A stretch of 64,000 nt of DNA from Belliella aquatica (lineage in GTDB: Bacteria > Bacteroidota > Bacteroidia > Cytophagales > Cyclobacteriaceae). Shown in pieces: positions 52,330 to 61,867 of this stretch. Under the pieces are notes generated by a model that saw only the letters and a list, made by a program, of their open reading frames with translations, ran no database searches and had not been told where the DNA came from. Numbering within the stretch: the stretch's first letter is position 1; each line of letters starts with the position of its first letter. A program made the position numbers and the translations under genes. The stretch is taken from contig NZ_BMFD01000005.1 in assembly GCF_014637795.1 (NCBI RefSeq), forward strand, positions 62,001 through 126,000, in the 5' to 3' direction.

Positions 52330-53973
52330 TTACCAGAACACAATATAAAGTGCTGCTGTAATCAAAGTAATGATAAATGCTCCAATCTTGAAGCCTGTAC
52401 TGGTTTTGAAAATATCACCGCTGATATCAATGCTGTTTGGATGATCTTTTCCTTTTCCTTCTACCAAACTAATAATCACCATTAAGGAAGCTAACACCAA
52501 GAAAACCACACCCATTCTATCTAAGAAAGGTAGATTTGGCCAAACTACTTTAAGAACAATTGAGAGCGGAATACTAAGTGCTGCACCTGTAAGTGCTGCA
52601 TTCGATGTGGTTTTTTTCCAAAACACACCAAAGAAGAAAATAGCAAATACACCCGGGCTAATGAATCCTGTGTATTCTTGAATAAACTGGAACGCTTGAT
52701 CCAATTCACCCAATGCCGGGGCAACAATTGCAGCAATAATAAATGCAACCGCTGCTGTGATTCTTCCAACCCTTACTTGTTTTGCTTCAGAAGCATCTCT
52801 ACCAAAATATTTCTTATAAATATCCATGGTAAAGATGGTAGATGTACTATTAGCCATTGAGGCCAATGAAGAAACAATTGCTGCTGTCAATGCCGCAAAT
52901 GCTAATCCTTTCAATCCCGTAGGAAGTAATTGCAATAAGGTAGGATAAGCTCTATCAGATTTGATAATACCCGTTACTGGATCTTTCATAGATTCTATAA
53001 AACCTGTATCTATACCATTATTTACAATAACTAAAGCTGCAATTCCTGGAATAACCACAATTAATGGCATCAATAACTTTAAGAATCCTGCGAAAATCAT
53101 CCCTTTTTGGGCTTCATCTAAACTTTTTGCAGCTAGTGCTCTTTGCGTGATATATTGGTTGAATCCCCAATAACTCAAATTGGTAATCCACATTCCTCCT
53201 ACGAGTACACTGATCCCTGGTAAATCTAAATAGGCATCTCTGACGCCACCTTTTCCATCAGGAATCATCATTTCTCCTTTTGAAAGAATCATAGAGAAAT
53301 GTCCTGGTACTTCTTGTCTCAACAAGCCCAAACCATCCCATGCACTTCCACTTCCTACCATCGTCAAGGCGATGTACGTTGTAGCTAAGCCACCTGCAAT
53401 TAGGAAAAAGACCTGTACTACATCAGTCCAAGCAACTGCTTTAAGACCACCGTAAATGGAATAAACCATGGCAAATAAGGCCAATCCAATAATAGCATAC
53501 CTCATCGGTACGTCCAAAATAGTATTTAAACTCAATGCACCCAAATAGAGAACTGACGTGAGATTGACAAATACATATAAGGCAAGCCAGAAAATTGCCA
53601 TTGTAGTTCTTACTCTGGTATCATATCGATCCAGTAAAAATCCAGGCATGGTATAAATACCCTTTTTGATATAAACAGGTAAAAAGAAAATAGCAACTAC
53701 CAAAAGTGTAATTGCAGCCATCCATTCATACGTAGAAATGGCTAATCCCAAGGCAAAGCCAGACCCCGACATTCCAATAAATTGCTCTGCAGAAATGTTG
53801 GATGCGATCAAAGAAGCACCCACGGCCCACCAGGGTAATGCCTTTGAAGCTAGAAAGTAATCTTGTGAATTTTTGACGTGTCCTTTCTTCTCTCTAGAGA
53901 CAAAAAGACCCATTCCGATGATAAGGCAACAATAGCCAATGAATACAATGAGATCTAAAGGTTCTAATAACAT
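52330..53973 (-). CDS. Sodium:solute symporter (SSS family)
   Basis: 547 aa with about 14 hydrophobic helices. SSS family features include ASLIASNISAEQFIGMSGSGFA near residue 55, VYSIYGGLKAVAWTDVVQ, and FAALTAAIVSSLASMANSTSTIFTMDIYKK in the second half, which contains the sodium-site Ser/Thr residues. The closest known transporters carry sugars (vSGLT/SGLT type), which is likely here but not proven. The gene has its own terminator and a -7-like element upstream. Confidence 0.92.
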   Translation of the reverse strand: MLLEPLDLIVFIGYCCLIIGMGLFVSREKKGHVKNSQDYFLASKALPWWAVGASLIASNISAEQFIGMSGSGFALGLAISTYEWMAAITLLVVAIFFLPVYIKKGIYTMPGFLLDRYDTRVRTTMAIFWLALYVFVNLTSVLYLGALSLNTILDVPMRYAIIGLALFAMVYSIYGGLKAVAWTDVVQVFFLIAGGLATTYIALTMVGSGSAWDGLGLLRQEVPGHFSMILSKGEMMIPDGKGGVRDAYLDLPGISVLVGGMWITNLSYWGFNQYITQRALAAKSLDEAQKGMIFAGFLKLLMPLIVVIPGIAALVIVNNGIDTGFIESMKDPVTGIIKSDRAYPTLLQLLPTGLKGLAFAALTAAIVSSLASMANSTSTIFTMDIYKKYFGRDASEAKQVRVGRITAAVAFIIAAIVAPALGELDQAFQFIQEYTGFISPGVFAIFFFGVFWKKTTSNAALTGAALSIPLSIVLKVVWPNLPFLDRMGVVFLVLASLMVIISLVEGKGKDHPNSIDISGDIFKTSTGFKIGAFIITLITAALYIVFW

Positions 53974-54018
53974 AGGTTGAGGTTGATTATATGGGGGTTA
54001 AATTTGGTTTGCGAGTTT

Positions 54019-54026
54019 CAAATATA
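54019..54026 (-). promoter_or_regulatory. -7 element of the symporter gene
   Basis: The minus strand reads TATATTTG, an exact TAnnTTTG match, 45 bp before the ATG. No convincing -33 element was found in this AT-rich spacer. Confidence 0.4.
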
Positions 54027-54248
54027 AGTTTTTCAATTTAGTAATAAACATTTTTGAAAAAATAGTAGAGGGAATTGGGACAATACTTTAAAGCTCGTAA
54101 TCATATTTTTAAGAGATAAAGTCATGAAACAAAACAATAAGACAATTTTGAACTTTGATAAGATGAAAATATTTTTCAAACATGTCAAAAGTCACTTTTA
54201 AATCTTCCTAAAATCTTTAAATTGAAAAATTAATAAAACGACTCCCAA

Positions 54249-55919
54249 ATGACCTTAACTGACCAAGAAATAGCTCGAGCATCAACGATGCAACCAATCT
54301 CAGAGATAGCGAAAAAGCTTCAAATCAATGAAGATGACCTTCGCCCTTATGGAAAATATATTGCAAAACTACCTCTTCGACTTATAGATTCGGAGAAAAT
54401 GAAAGGCAAAAAGTTAATTCTGGTTACGGCAATTACACCAACGGTGGCAGGAGAAGGAAAAACCACAGCAAGTATTGGGCTTTGTGAAGGACTCAATAAA
54501 ATCGGTGTAAAAACAGCAGTGGTCTTAAGAGAGCCTTCCCTAGGGCCTGTTTTTGGAATGAAAGGTGGCGCAGCTGGAGGTGGATACTCTCAAGTACTTC
54601 CAATGGAATCAATCAACCTCCATTTCACTGGAGACTTCGCCGCGGTGGAAAAATCGCATAACTTACTAGCAGCTCTTTTAGACAATCATATCCATCAAGG
54701 AAACAGCCTAAATATCGATCCGAGGAAAATAGTCTGGAAGCGAGTGATGGATATGAATGAAAGAGCTCTTAGAGATATCGTGATTGGCCTTGGTGGTCAT
54801 GCGCAAGGTGTACCAAGAGAATCTGGCTTTGATATTACTGCAGCTTCAGAGGTCATGGCTGCGCTTTGCTTAGCTAATGATCTCGTGGATTTAAAAGATA
54901 AACTGGGAAACATCATCGTCGCATACACCCATGACAACCAACCTGTGTATGCGCGTGAACTGAAAGCCCAAGGAGCTATGACTGCTTTACTCAAACACAC
55001 GATCATGCCAAACCTGGTCCAAACGATAGAAGGAAATGCGGCAATCATCCATGGTGGGCCATTTGCAAATATTGCACAGGGTTCCAATTCAATTATCGCC
55101 ACAAAAATGGGGCTGTCTTTGGCTGATTATGTTGTAACCGAGGCGGGCTTTGCTTCTGATCTTGGAGGAGAAAAATTCCTAGATCTAAAATGTCAATATG
55201 GTGGTTTGAAGCCTGATCTAGCAGTTATTGTAGCTACAATTCGTGCTTTGAAAAGCCATGCTGGAATCCCTTTCGAGAAATTAAAAGAAGCCAATACAGA
55301 TGCTGTAAGAAAAGGCTTAGAAAACCTCGAAAAACATATTGAGAATATCAAACACTTTATGCTTTGTCCTGTGGTAGCTATCAACAAATTCGCCACTGAT
55401 TCTGAAGAAGAAATCAATGTGGTGATGCAGAGATGTGAAGAACTTGGTGTTAAAGTGGCACTTTCAGAAGGTTGGGAAAAAGGTGGTGAAGGCTGTATTG
55501 ATTTGGCTAAAACTGTTCAAGAAGTTGCAGAATCGGGAAAAAGTAATTTTACTCCTCTTTATAATTTCGAATGGCCAATAGAACAAAAAATAGAAACAGT
55601 GGCCCGGAAAATATATGGTGCAGCAGATGTGGAATATAGTTTGAAAGCCAAGCAACAAATCAAGCTATTTAATAAAATCGGTTTAGATAAAGTCCCTATC
55701 TGTATCGCAAAAACGCAATATTCACTTTCTGATGATCCTAAATTGATCAATCGACCAATTGGCTTTACCATAAAAATCCGAGCGTTTGATATTGCAGCAG
55801 GAGCTGGATTTATCATTCCGATTGCTGGGAATATCATGCGTATGCCTGGTCTTCCTTCCAAACCAGCTGCTGAGAACATAGATATCGATGCTGAGGGAAA
55901 TATTACTGGGTTATTTTAA
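54249..55919 (+). CDS. fhs: Formate-tetrahydrofolate ligase
   Basis: 556 aa enzyme that makes 10-formyl-THF from formate, THF and ATP for purine and fMet synthesis. Family motifs are the P-loop-like TPTVAGEGKTTASIGL, LREPSLGPVFGMKGGAAGGGYSQV, IHGGPFANIAQGSNS, EAGFASDLGGEKFLD, and the closing GDIMRMPGLPxxPAA-like NIMRMPGLPSKPAA. Length and all motifs are normal. It is a single-gene unit with a bidirectional terminator. Confidence 0.97.
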   Translation: MTLTDQEIARASTMQPISEIAKKLQINEDDLRPYGKYIAKLPLRLIDSEKMKGKKLILVTAITPTVAGEGKTTASIGLCEGLNKIGVKTAVVLREPSLGPVFGMKGGAAGGGYSQVLPMESINLHFTGDFAAVEKSHNLLAALLDNHIHQGNSLNIDPRKIVWKRVMDMNERALRDIVIGLGGHAQGVPRESGFDITAASEVMAALCLANDLVDLKDKLGNIIVAYTHDNQPVYARELKAQGAMTALLKHTIMPNLVQTIEGNAAIIHGGPFANIAQGSNSIIATKMGLSLADYVVTEAGFASDLGGEKFLDLKCQYGGLKPDLAVIVATIRALKSHAGIPFEKLKEANTDAVRKGLENLEKHIENIKHFMLCPVVAINKFATDSEEEINVVMQRCEELGVKVALSEGWEKGGEGCIDLAKTVQEVAESGKSNFTPLYNFEWPIEQKIETVARKIYGAADVEYSLKAKQQIKLFNKIGLDKVPICIAKTQYSLSDDPKLINRPIGFTIKIRAFDIAAGAGFIIPIAGNIMRMPGLPSKPAAENIDIDAEGNITGLF

Positions 55920-55922
55920 AAG

Positions 55923-55954
55923 AAAAAGCCCTTCAGAAAACTCTGAAGGGCTTT
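55923..55954. terminator. Bidirectional terminator between fhs and the S9 peptidase gene
   Basis: AAAGCCCTTCAG (55925-55936) pairs with CTGAAGGGCTTT (55943-55954) across a 6-nt loop. It lies between two convergent stops. Confidence 0.88.
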
Positions 55955-55974
55955 GTAAATTTTTAATAGAATTA

Positions 55975-58812
55975 TTAATTCTCGTCTTCTAATTCATATT
56001 TCAATGTTCTTCCTTTTTCTACTGCAGGAAGCCCTTCTGTCATCCAAAGTGGTGCCGGAGCTCCTTTAAGGTAGTGATCAAAGAATTGAGATAGCCTTAT
56101 AGAAAGATCTTTTCTATTTTTTCTTTGTACTAAATTATGGTCTTCTCCGTTGTATTGTAGCAACCAAGCAGGTTGATTCAAACGCTTCAAAGCCATAAAC
56201 ATTTCGATACCTTGATACCATGGAACTGCGCCATCGGCATCATTGTGCATAATCAAAACAGGAGTCTGAACTCTATCCATGTAGAATAAAGGAGAGTTTT
56301 GAAGATAGTACATCGGCTTTTCCCATAAAGTACCACCAATTCTACTTTGCGTTTGCTCGTACTGGAACATTCTACTCATTCCCGTTCCCCATCGAATTCC
56401 ACCGTAAGCAGAAGTCATATTCACAACAGGCGCACCTGCTCCAGCTGCTTTAAACATGTTAGTTCTTGTAATCAAGTGAGCCACTTGATATCCTCCCCAG
56501 CTTTGGCCTTGAATCGCCATATTATCAGCATCTACAAAACCTTTAGCTACGATTGATTGAACACCAGGAATAATACAATTATAAGCACTTGGTCCTGGAA
56601 GGCCTAGGTCATACTTAATATCTGGAACAAACACTAAATATTCATTACTTACAAAATATGGAATGTTGATCGTAGATGCACTTGGCGCAGGAGCTCTATA
56701 ATTGTGTAGCCCATCAGAATTTCTTTCGTAGAAATACACCATCATCGGGTACTTCTTGTTTGGATCAAAATTTTCTGGCTTGAACAATAAACCTTGAAGA
56801 GGAACATTATCATTGGTCAAATAATCAACCAATTCTACACTTCCCCAATTTACTTGGTCTTGTTGCGGATTAGCAAAGGACAATTGAGTCAACTTTGACA
56901 TCTTCAAATCGGTAGCATAAATATCCGCATATTCCTGATATGTTGATCTTCTCACTGTCAACAGGTCTGTGTTTTCTGCCTTGCTTAATCCCAAATATCT
57001 ATTATCAGTAAATATGATTTCAGATGGAGCTTTTTTACCATTTATATCACCTGTGAAAAATCCATTTTTCTTATTGAATTCATGAAATGCAGTCAAAACG
57101 AATGGCAATGAAGGGTCTATACCCTCTCTTTCTTCAGTTTCTATTCTTTGTCTTCTAAACTCAATGTTTTGAGATCTTCCAGCTCCTAAAGTAATATTTT
57201 GAGGAGATACTTTACCAGTTGGATCAACTTTCCAAACATCATATTTATCATAGATCAAGAATCCTTTATCATCTTTTAACCAACCAGCAGCGCCATAGCT
57301 CCCTGGAAGGGAAGGTGAATCATGTTGTTCATTGTAAACATTAACATCAAGGTTTTCAACTAGGTTTTTGAATGTCTTAGTTGCAATATCAAAAGCAACC
57401 CAAGCACTATCACCGGCATCATACCAATAAGCATATTTTCCAGCAGGTGAAAGCTGCGCATATCCTGACAATGCTTTTTTGATAAGTGTTTTGGAACCTG
57501 TTTCAAGATTTACTAAGTAAGTATCTCGACCGATTTGTGTATTCCAGCTATATTCTCTTCTATATGGAGAATCATCTGTAGCTAAAGCAATTTTAAGTTT
57601 TGATTTTGGATCATAGTTAATGCTGTATACTTGTTCGTCGCCAATTTGAATCACTTTTTTATCCTTGATATTATAAGCAGCAAGGAAACTTCTGTTTTCC
57701 TCTCTATTCTTATTTCTCAATTGCATTGGCTGAATTTCAGCATCTTGCCAGCCCCAAATGTCTAATTTCACCCTTTCATCATCCAAAATGGTGGTATCAG
57801 ATTCATATTCGAAGTCTTTATAATCCGTGGTGGTACCAAAATAAACTTGACTGTCATCAGCTGAAAAATTAATTCTTCCAGACTTGCTGACCATACCGCC
57901 TGCAAGAATTCCTGCAGTATTTTTATCAGCTATTTTCTGATTTGTCGCTTTAGCAATATCATAAAGATAAAGATCGTAATATGGCTTTTTAGCTTTCAAA
58001 GAATCCTCAGTCGTGATAAAGGCTAAGAACTTATTGGAATCAGAGATTTGTGGGGACATGTAATCTGTCTTGCCGATATCAATGATTTGAGAAATACCAG
58101 ATTTTAAGTCCAAAAGGAAAATACCTGCATTTTTCAAAGTATCTTCAGTTGCTTTCACATAATATAAATACCCACCATTTTCAGAAAAACCATAAGACTT
58201 TACACGATCATATTCGTAAGTCGTCTTTCCATCAAATGATCTTACCAGTAGAGTTGTTCCATCTGTTTTCTTAGGCTTTTCAGGTGCTGCTACTTTTGTA
58301 GTATCCCCTTCCTCCTTCTTCGCTGCTTTCTTAGGCAATTCTTTTTCAAAATGCACTGCCAACCAATTCCCAATTTTATCAGGAGTTGCGAAAGATTTTA
58401 CTCTTGATAATTTCTCAACTCCACCTGAGGCAAGGTTGATAATGAAAAGACTGTCTTTCGGCATATCATCTGCCTTTGTCTTTTTAAGTTTCAACATTTT
58501 GATAGCATCCTTTTCAGCTACAATTCTACCTACAGCAAAATTATTATCATGTGAAAAAGACATTCTATTGGCTCTAGGAATGACAAATCTTTTTTGTGCA
58601 TTGCCATGGTTAACAATTTCAAGCCTTCCGTCTCCATCTTGAGGATTGACTTCAAAACCAACCCACTGTCCATTTGCAGAGATTTTGTCAGAAGAAACGG
58701 ATTCCCATCCATCATAATCGGCGTGAGTTAATGCTCTTTTTTGCTGTGCTTGGGTGCTAAGGACTGCAAAGAAGAAAATTAACCCTAACAGGTATTTTTT
58801 TCTTAGTATCAT
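55975..58812 (-). CDS. Exported S9-family prolyl oligopeptidase-like peptidase
   Basis: 945 aa from the ATG at 58812, which sits directly before the signal peptide (LGLIFFFAVLSTQAQQ). The long N-terminal part is a beta-propeller of repeated strands with a Lys-rich insert (about residues 165-190). The C-terminal alpha/beta-hydrolase domain has the nucleophile in MAIQGQSWGGYQVAHL, the Asp in MHNDADGAVPWYQG, and the His in GEDHNLVQRKNR. It is a periplasmic or surface serine peptidase for oligopeptides. The M14 carboxypeptidase gene lies just upstream, on the same strand. Confidence 0.93.
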   Translation of the reverse strand: MILRKKYLLGLIFFFAVLSTQAQQKRALTHADYDGWESVSSDKISANGQWVGFEVNPQDGDGRLEIVNHGNAQKRFVIPRANRMSFSHDNNFAVGRIVAEKDAIKMLKLKKTKADDMPKDSLFIINLASGGVEKLSRVKSFATPDKIGNWLAVHFEKELPKKAAKKEEGDTTKVAAPEKPKKTDGTTLLVRSFDGKTTYEYDRVKSYGFSENGGYLYYVKATEDTLKNAGIFLLDLKSGISQIIDIGKTDYMSPQISDSNKFLAFITTEDSLKAKKPYYDLYLYDIAKATNQKIADKNTAGILAGGMVSKSGRINFSADDSQVYFGTTTDYKDFEYESDTTILDDERVKLDIWGWQDAEIQPMQLRNKNREENRSFLAAYNIKDKKVIQIGDEQVYSINYDPKSKLKIALATDDSPYRREYSWNTQIGRDTYLVNLETGSKTLIKKALSGYAQLSPAGKYAYWYDAGDSAWVAFDIATKTFKNLVENLDVNVYNEQHDSPSLPGSYGAAGWLKDDKGFLIYDKYDVWKVDPTGKVSPQNITLGAGRSQNIEFRRQRIETEEREGIDPSLPFVLTAFHEFNKKNGFFTGDINGKKAPSEIIFTDNRYLGLSKAENTDLLTVRRSTYQEYADIYATDLKMSKLTQLSFANPQQDQVNWGSVELVDYLTNDNVPLQGLLFKPENFDPNKKYPMMVYFYERNSDGLHNYRAPAPSASTINIPYFVSNEYLVFVPDIKYDLGLPGPSAYNCIIPGVQSIVAKGFVDADNMAIQGQSWGGYQVAHLITRTNMFKAAGAGAPVVNMTSAYGGIRWGTGMSRMFQYEQTQSRIGGTLWEKPMYYLQNSPLFYMDRVQTPVLIMHNDADGAVPWYQGIEMFMALKRLNQPAWLLQYNGEDHNLVQRKNRKDLSIRLSQFFDHYLKGAPAPLWMTEGLPAVEKGRTLKYELEDEN

Positions 58813-58941
58813 AATTCGTTTATATTTAAGTACAAGTAAATAAACAATGCTTTGAAATACGCTTGCTTTTATATTAAAGGAAAATTTTGTAGATAAATCT
58901 ACCTTAAGCGACACTTCTCTTCTGCTTTTAAAGCAAAAAGA

Positions 58942-60867
58942 TTATTTATTACCAATTGTAATTTCTCTTTCAATATATCCCCCTCTTGTAGAAAGCAATT
59001 TCAACTTTGCTTTAACAGGTTCTTTTTGATTCACTTTTACCACAAAAGAAGCTGTCTTGCTTTCCCCTGCATCTGTGTACCCGGTGTAGATTGTTTTATC
59101 GTAGAGAGAAGGTGAGGTGATCTGCACTATTGCCTCTTCAAAACCTTTGGTAAGATTCTTTTCAAACTCAAGCATTACCCTATCTTCCTGGACGATTTTC
59201 ACACGTTTGGCTTGTTCTAGCGCAACAGGGAGTCCTCCAGAATTTTTCCAAGAAACTGAGATTTCGTATTCTCCCTCAGAGATCGCTTTGACACTTACAT
59301 CTTCTAATTCTATCTGTGGAAGCTCCATGGCCATGGCCAAATTGAAAAGAGATTGCTTTCTGATCCAGCCTTCTAGCTGCCAAGGTGGACCGTTTTGCGA
59401 AAAGAATTTTGGGTGAAAACCGCCGATTTCTACTTCGCCTAACTGTGGATGATCAAACTTTTCCCATTTCTTGAAGCCATTGGATCCATTTTCTTCATCA
59501 TCCCATCTCAGCGCATCATAATCGTCATAGACACCATCTCCATCATAATCTTTCATGGCTCCATTGTTCCACAACTCGTCACCATACCACATAGAACCAT
59601 AATAGAAATACCCAAAATCAGGGCCGTGACCAAAGAGAGGACTTGGCTTCAATGGATCTCCTGTTAATCTATTTGTTTTATAACGCGTACTGTAAGTTTC
59701 ATAAACATCTCCTGCCCAAGGATAGCCCGTAATAGCGATTCCCATTGCGTCAAATTTCTTATATAATTCTAGATCTGAAGGAAACATACTCTCTTCACTT
59801 GAAGAAGTTGAAGGAGGTCTTAGATGCATTGGAACTCGAGTATCCAAAGAGTTCACTACTGAGATATTAGGATGTGAAAGAAGCCAAAGAACTGTTGATC
59901 TTGTTTCGATTTCACTTAATGGATACTCTCCTGCTCCCCATTGAGTGTACCCCCTACCTGTCATGTCACCCCCAGAATCGGGTCTCCAGTTTTCAGGATA
60001 ATTTCGATGTAAATCCAACCCACCTATTCCATCTTCATTATATTTCCCATCACCATCATTGTCAATCCCTTCGCTGTACATCAACCATTCTCCTTGCCCT
60101 TCAAAGACACGCTTCATCAATCTTCCACTAGGGTCTCTAGGGTCGATAATATAATTTGCTTTTTCTTTTTCTTCCTCTGTAACTGCTCTCTTACGCATAG
60201 AGTGGATTATCCCATCTCCATTAAGGTCCTCCTCCGGATCCTCATCCATCAAACCATCTCTATCCACATCATAGGGTCTAACCGTACTTCTATTTCTTTG
60301 TTCTGTAAATAGATACATGGTTGAGCCATCTGGATTATTCTGTGGGCGAACATAGATCGTCTTGGTGTCAATTAAATTGGTTATGGCTGGATCTTTCCCA
60401 TAATTTTCTAATAAATGCTGCGTCAACCAAAGTACCGACTCACTACTTGTAACTTCTCCACCATGTCTTCCACCTTCAAAATAAGCTGCCGGCTTGTCCG
60501 TATGCTTTCCAGTTTTCTTGTTAGTTATTGTCATTTGAAGAATCGGCCTACCTTCATAAGATTTAGCAACTTCATACAACTCGGTAATTTCTGGATATTG
60601 CTCTGCCCACACCTTGTACCAATGATACATGACATCGGGAGTGTGGTAAATATCAAAAGCTAACTTATCCCCAGGTTCATATTGAACTTCTGGAAATTGA
60701 TGCTTTTTGAAAAATGATTGACCTTGACGCTCACCTTTTACTATATAATGTTTGGCCTTATCATCTTGTTCAGGCCAAAGCTTTTCGGATTGGAGAGAAC
60801 TACTTTGTGCGTATCCAATATTCAAAAAACCTATTGAAAATGCAATTGAGAGTATAAATTGTTTCAT
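58942..60867 (-). CDS. Exported M14-family zinc carboxypeptidase with calcium-type Asp loops
   Basis: 641 aa from the ATG at 60867, before a signal peptide (FSIGFLNIGYAQ). The M14 fold is seen from about residue 75: zinc ligands in FEGGRHGGEVTSS (His135, Glu138), substrate-binding DLHRNYPENW, and a probable third ligand His348 in RVPMHLRPPS. Three Asp-rich loops of the calcium-binding type lie in the catalytic domain: about 200-220 (DVDRDGLMDEDPEEDLNGDG), 268-280 (GIDNDGDGKYNED) and a later YDGDGVYDDYD. A beta-sandwich of about 120 residues follows. It removes C-terminal residues from peptides outside the cytoplasm. Confidence 0.9.
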   Translation of the reverse strand: MKQFILSIAFSIGFLNIGYAQSSSLQSEKLWPEQDDKAKHYIVKGERQGQSFFKKHQFPEVQYEPGDKLAFDIYHTPDVMYHWYKVWAEQYPEITELYEVAKSYEGRPILQMTITNKKTGKHTDKPAAYFEGGRHGGEVTSSESVLWLTQHLLENYGKDPAITNLIDTKTIYVRPQNNPDGSTMYLFTEQRNRSTVRPYDVDRDGLMDEDPEEDLNGDGIIHSMRKRAVTEEEKEKANYIIDPRDPSGRLMKRVFEGQGEWLMYSEGIDNDGDGKYNEDGIGGLDLHRNYPENWRPDSGGDMTGRGYTQWGAGEYPLSEIETRSTVLWLLSHPNISVVNSLDTRVPMHLRPPSTSSSEESMFPSDLELYKKFDAMGIAITGYPWAGDVYETYSTRYKTNRLTGDPLKPSPLFGHGPDFGYFYYGSMWYGDELWNNGAMKDYDGDGVYDDYDALRWDDEENGSNGFKKWEKFDHPQLGEVEIGGFHPKFFSQNGPPWQLEGWIRKQSLFNLAMAMELPQIELEDVSVKAISEGEYEISVSWKNSGGLPVALEQAKRVKIVQEDRVMLEFEKNLTKGFEEAIVQITSPSLYDKTIYTGYTDAGESKTASFVVKVNQKEPVKAKLKLLSTRGGYIEREITIGNK

Positions 60868-60927
60868 GAATGATAAAATTGATTTATCTAAAATTAGGGT
60901 ATGAAAAAAATCATTCCTAACCATTCA

Positions 60928-60965
60928 AAAAAAAATCCCCACCGATTTCTCAGTAGGGATTAATT
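60928..60965 (-). terminator. Terminator of the TonB-C-like gene
   Basis: On the minus strand AATCCC...GGGATT with inner partial pairing is followed by a run of nine T's, 17 bp after the stop of the gene. Confidence 0.7.
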
Positions 60966-60981
60966 AAAACACTCTTATCAT

Positions 60982-61485
60982 TTATTTTTTGATTATCAAT
61001 TCAAAATCTATCGCCCCGTAATTGCTATATCCTGGAACTGGAACACATTTAGGTAATTTTCTTAAAACGTGAGCTATTCTTTGTTCTAAACCTCTATCAG
61101 CCTCTGTCAAAAACTCGTAACCCACAAGTTTACCTTTATCATTAACATTCAAAATAACTCTAACTTCATCTAAAGCTGCGCTACTTTTTGTTCTAAAAAT
61201 AAAAGGTGTGTAGCTATCAACCATTTCTAAAGTAAATTCAGGCCAAGCCCATGGAGAGCCAAAATCCGACAAATCTTCTTCACTTTCTATTTTATTTACT
61301 TCTATAGTATATGTATCTACAGAATTCAATTTTTTTAAAGTTACGTTTTTAAAATTAATTGCATTCGCACTAACAGCCTCATTTTCAATCCCATCAGAAA
61401 TTTGAGCACCAATTGAAGTGCTAACTTGTCCATAACTTAATATGAACATGAAAAGAAGTGAGATATTAATTTTAAAATTTTTCAT
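60982..61485 (-). CDS. Small exported protein with a TonB-C-like domain
   Basis: 167 aa from the ATG at 61485 (a GTG three codons upstream is in frame). A signal-like hydrophobic segment is at residues 7-20. The last 70 residues resemble the TonB C-terminal fold (VRVILNVNDKGKLVGYEFL, then RIAHVLRKLPKCVPVPGYS), as in many Bacteroidota secreted energy-transducer-like proteins, but there is no TonB N-terminal helix plus Pro-rich linker. It is probably not a real energy transducer. Function unknown. Confidence 0.65.
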   Translation of the reverse strand: MKNFKINISLLFMFILSYGQVSTSIGAQISDGIENEAVSANAINFKNVTLKKLNSVDTYTIEVNKIESEEDLSDFGSPWAWPEFTLEMVDSYTPFIFRTKSSAALDEVRVILNVNDKGKLVGYEFLTEADRGLEQRIAHVLRKLPKCVPVPGYSNYGAIDFELIIKK

Positions 61486-61508
61486 CTTAATCACTGCATT
61501 TATTAATA

Positions 61509-61541
61509 CAAAAATACATAATAAATATTTTCAAACCCAAA
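61509..61541 (-). promoter_or_regulatory. Candidate Bacteroidota promoter of the TonB-C-like gene
   Basis: On the minus strand TTTG (61538-61541) as -33 and TATTTTTG (61509-61516) as -7 are 21 bp apart. The ATG is at 61485, about 24 bp downstream. Confidence 0.45.
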
Positions 61542-61571
61542 TTTTTGCAGTTTAAATTTTTAAAAGAAAAC

Positions 61572-61600
61572 AAAAAAGTCTTGCCATTAGCAAGACCCTT
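61572..61600 (-). terminator. Orphan Rho-independent terminator on the minus strand
   Basis: GTCTTGC (61579-61585) and GCAAGAC (61591-61597) form a perfect stem. On the minus strand it is followed by TTTTTT and more T's, whereas on the plus strand there is no T-run. No minus-strand gene lies upstream of it, so it may end a small RNA or antisense transcript. Confidence 0.6.
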
Positions 61601-61696
61601 TATCAGAATATAAACCCAAATATAACTTTAGAGATTAAAAGTTTTTCTTTAATTTAAAATCAAATAAAAAGATAAATCTTTATTATTCAATTTAAT

Positions 61697-61714
61697 ATTT
61701 GATTCGAATCAAAT
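61697..61714. promoter_or_regulatory. 18-bp perfect palindrome upstream of the Lrp/AsnC gene
   Basis: ATTTGATTCGAATCAAAT is fully self-complementary and lies about 155 bp before the regulator ATG. It could be an operator for a dimeric regulator, possibly for Lrp autoregulation. A single palindrome in AT-rich DNA may also be chance. Confidence 0.35.
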
Positions 61715-61867
61715 TCCACCAAATAAAATTTACTCTTAATTCTTAGATGCCAAAATAAATGTATTTTCACCACTTTTACAAATTGAAAAAAATATTTTGC
61801 ATTTTTTTAAGTATTTCATAATTTAACAGCATATTTATTAACATACCTCTAATATAACCTCAAAATA

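Larger units (their letters stand above)
61486..61867. other. Intergenic region with an orphan minus-strand terminator and a palindrome
   Basis: About 380 bp of AT-rich DNA between the divergent TonB-C-like and Lrp/AsnC genes. It holds a promoter-like pair (61509-61541), a strong hairpin that is a terminator only on the minus strand (61572-61600), and an 18-bp perfect palindrome (61697-61714). No open reading frame is supported. Confidence 0.5.
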
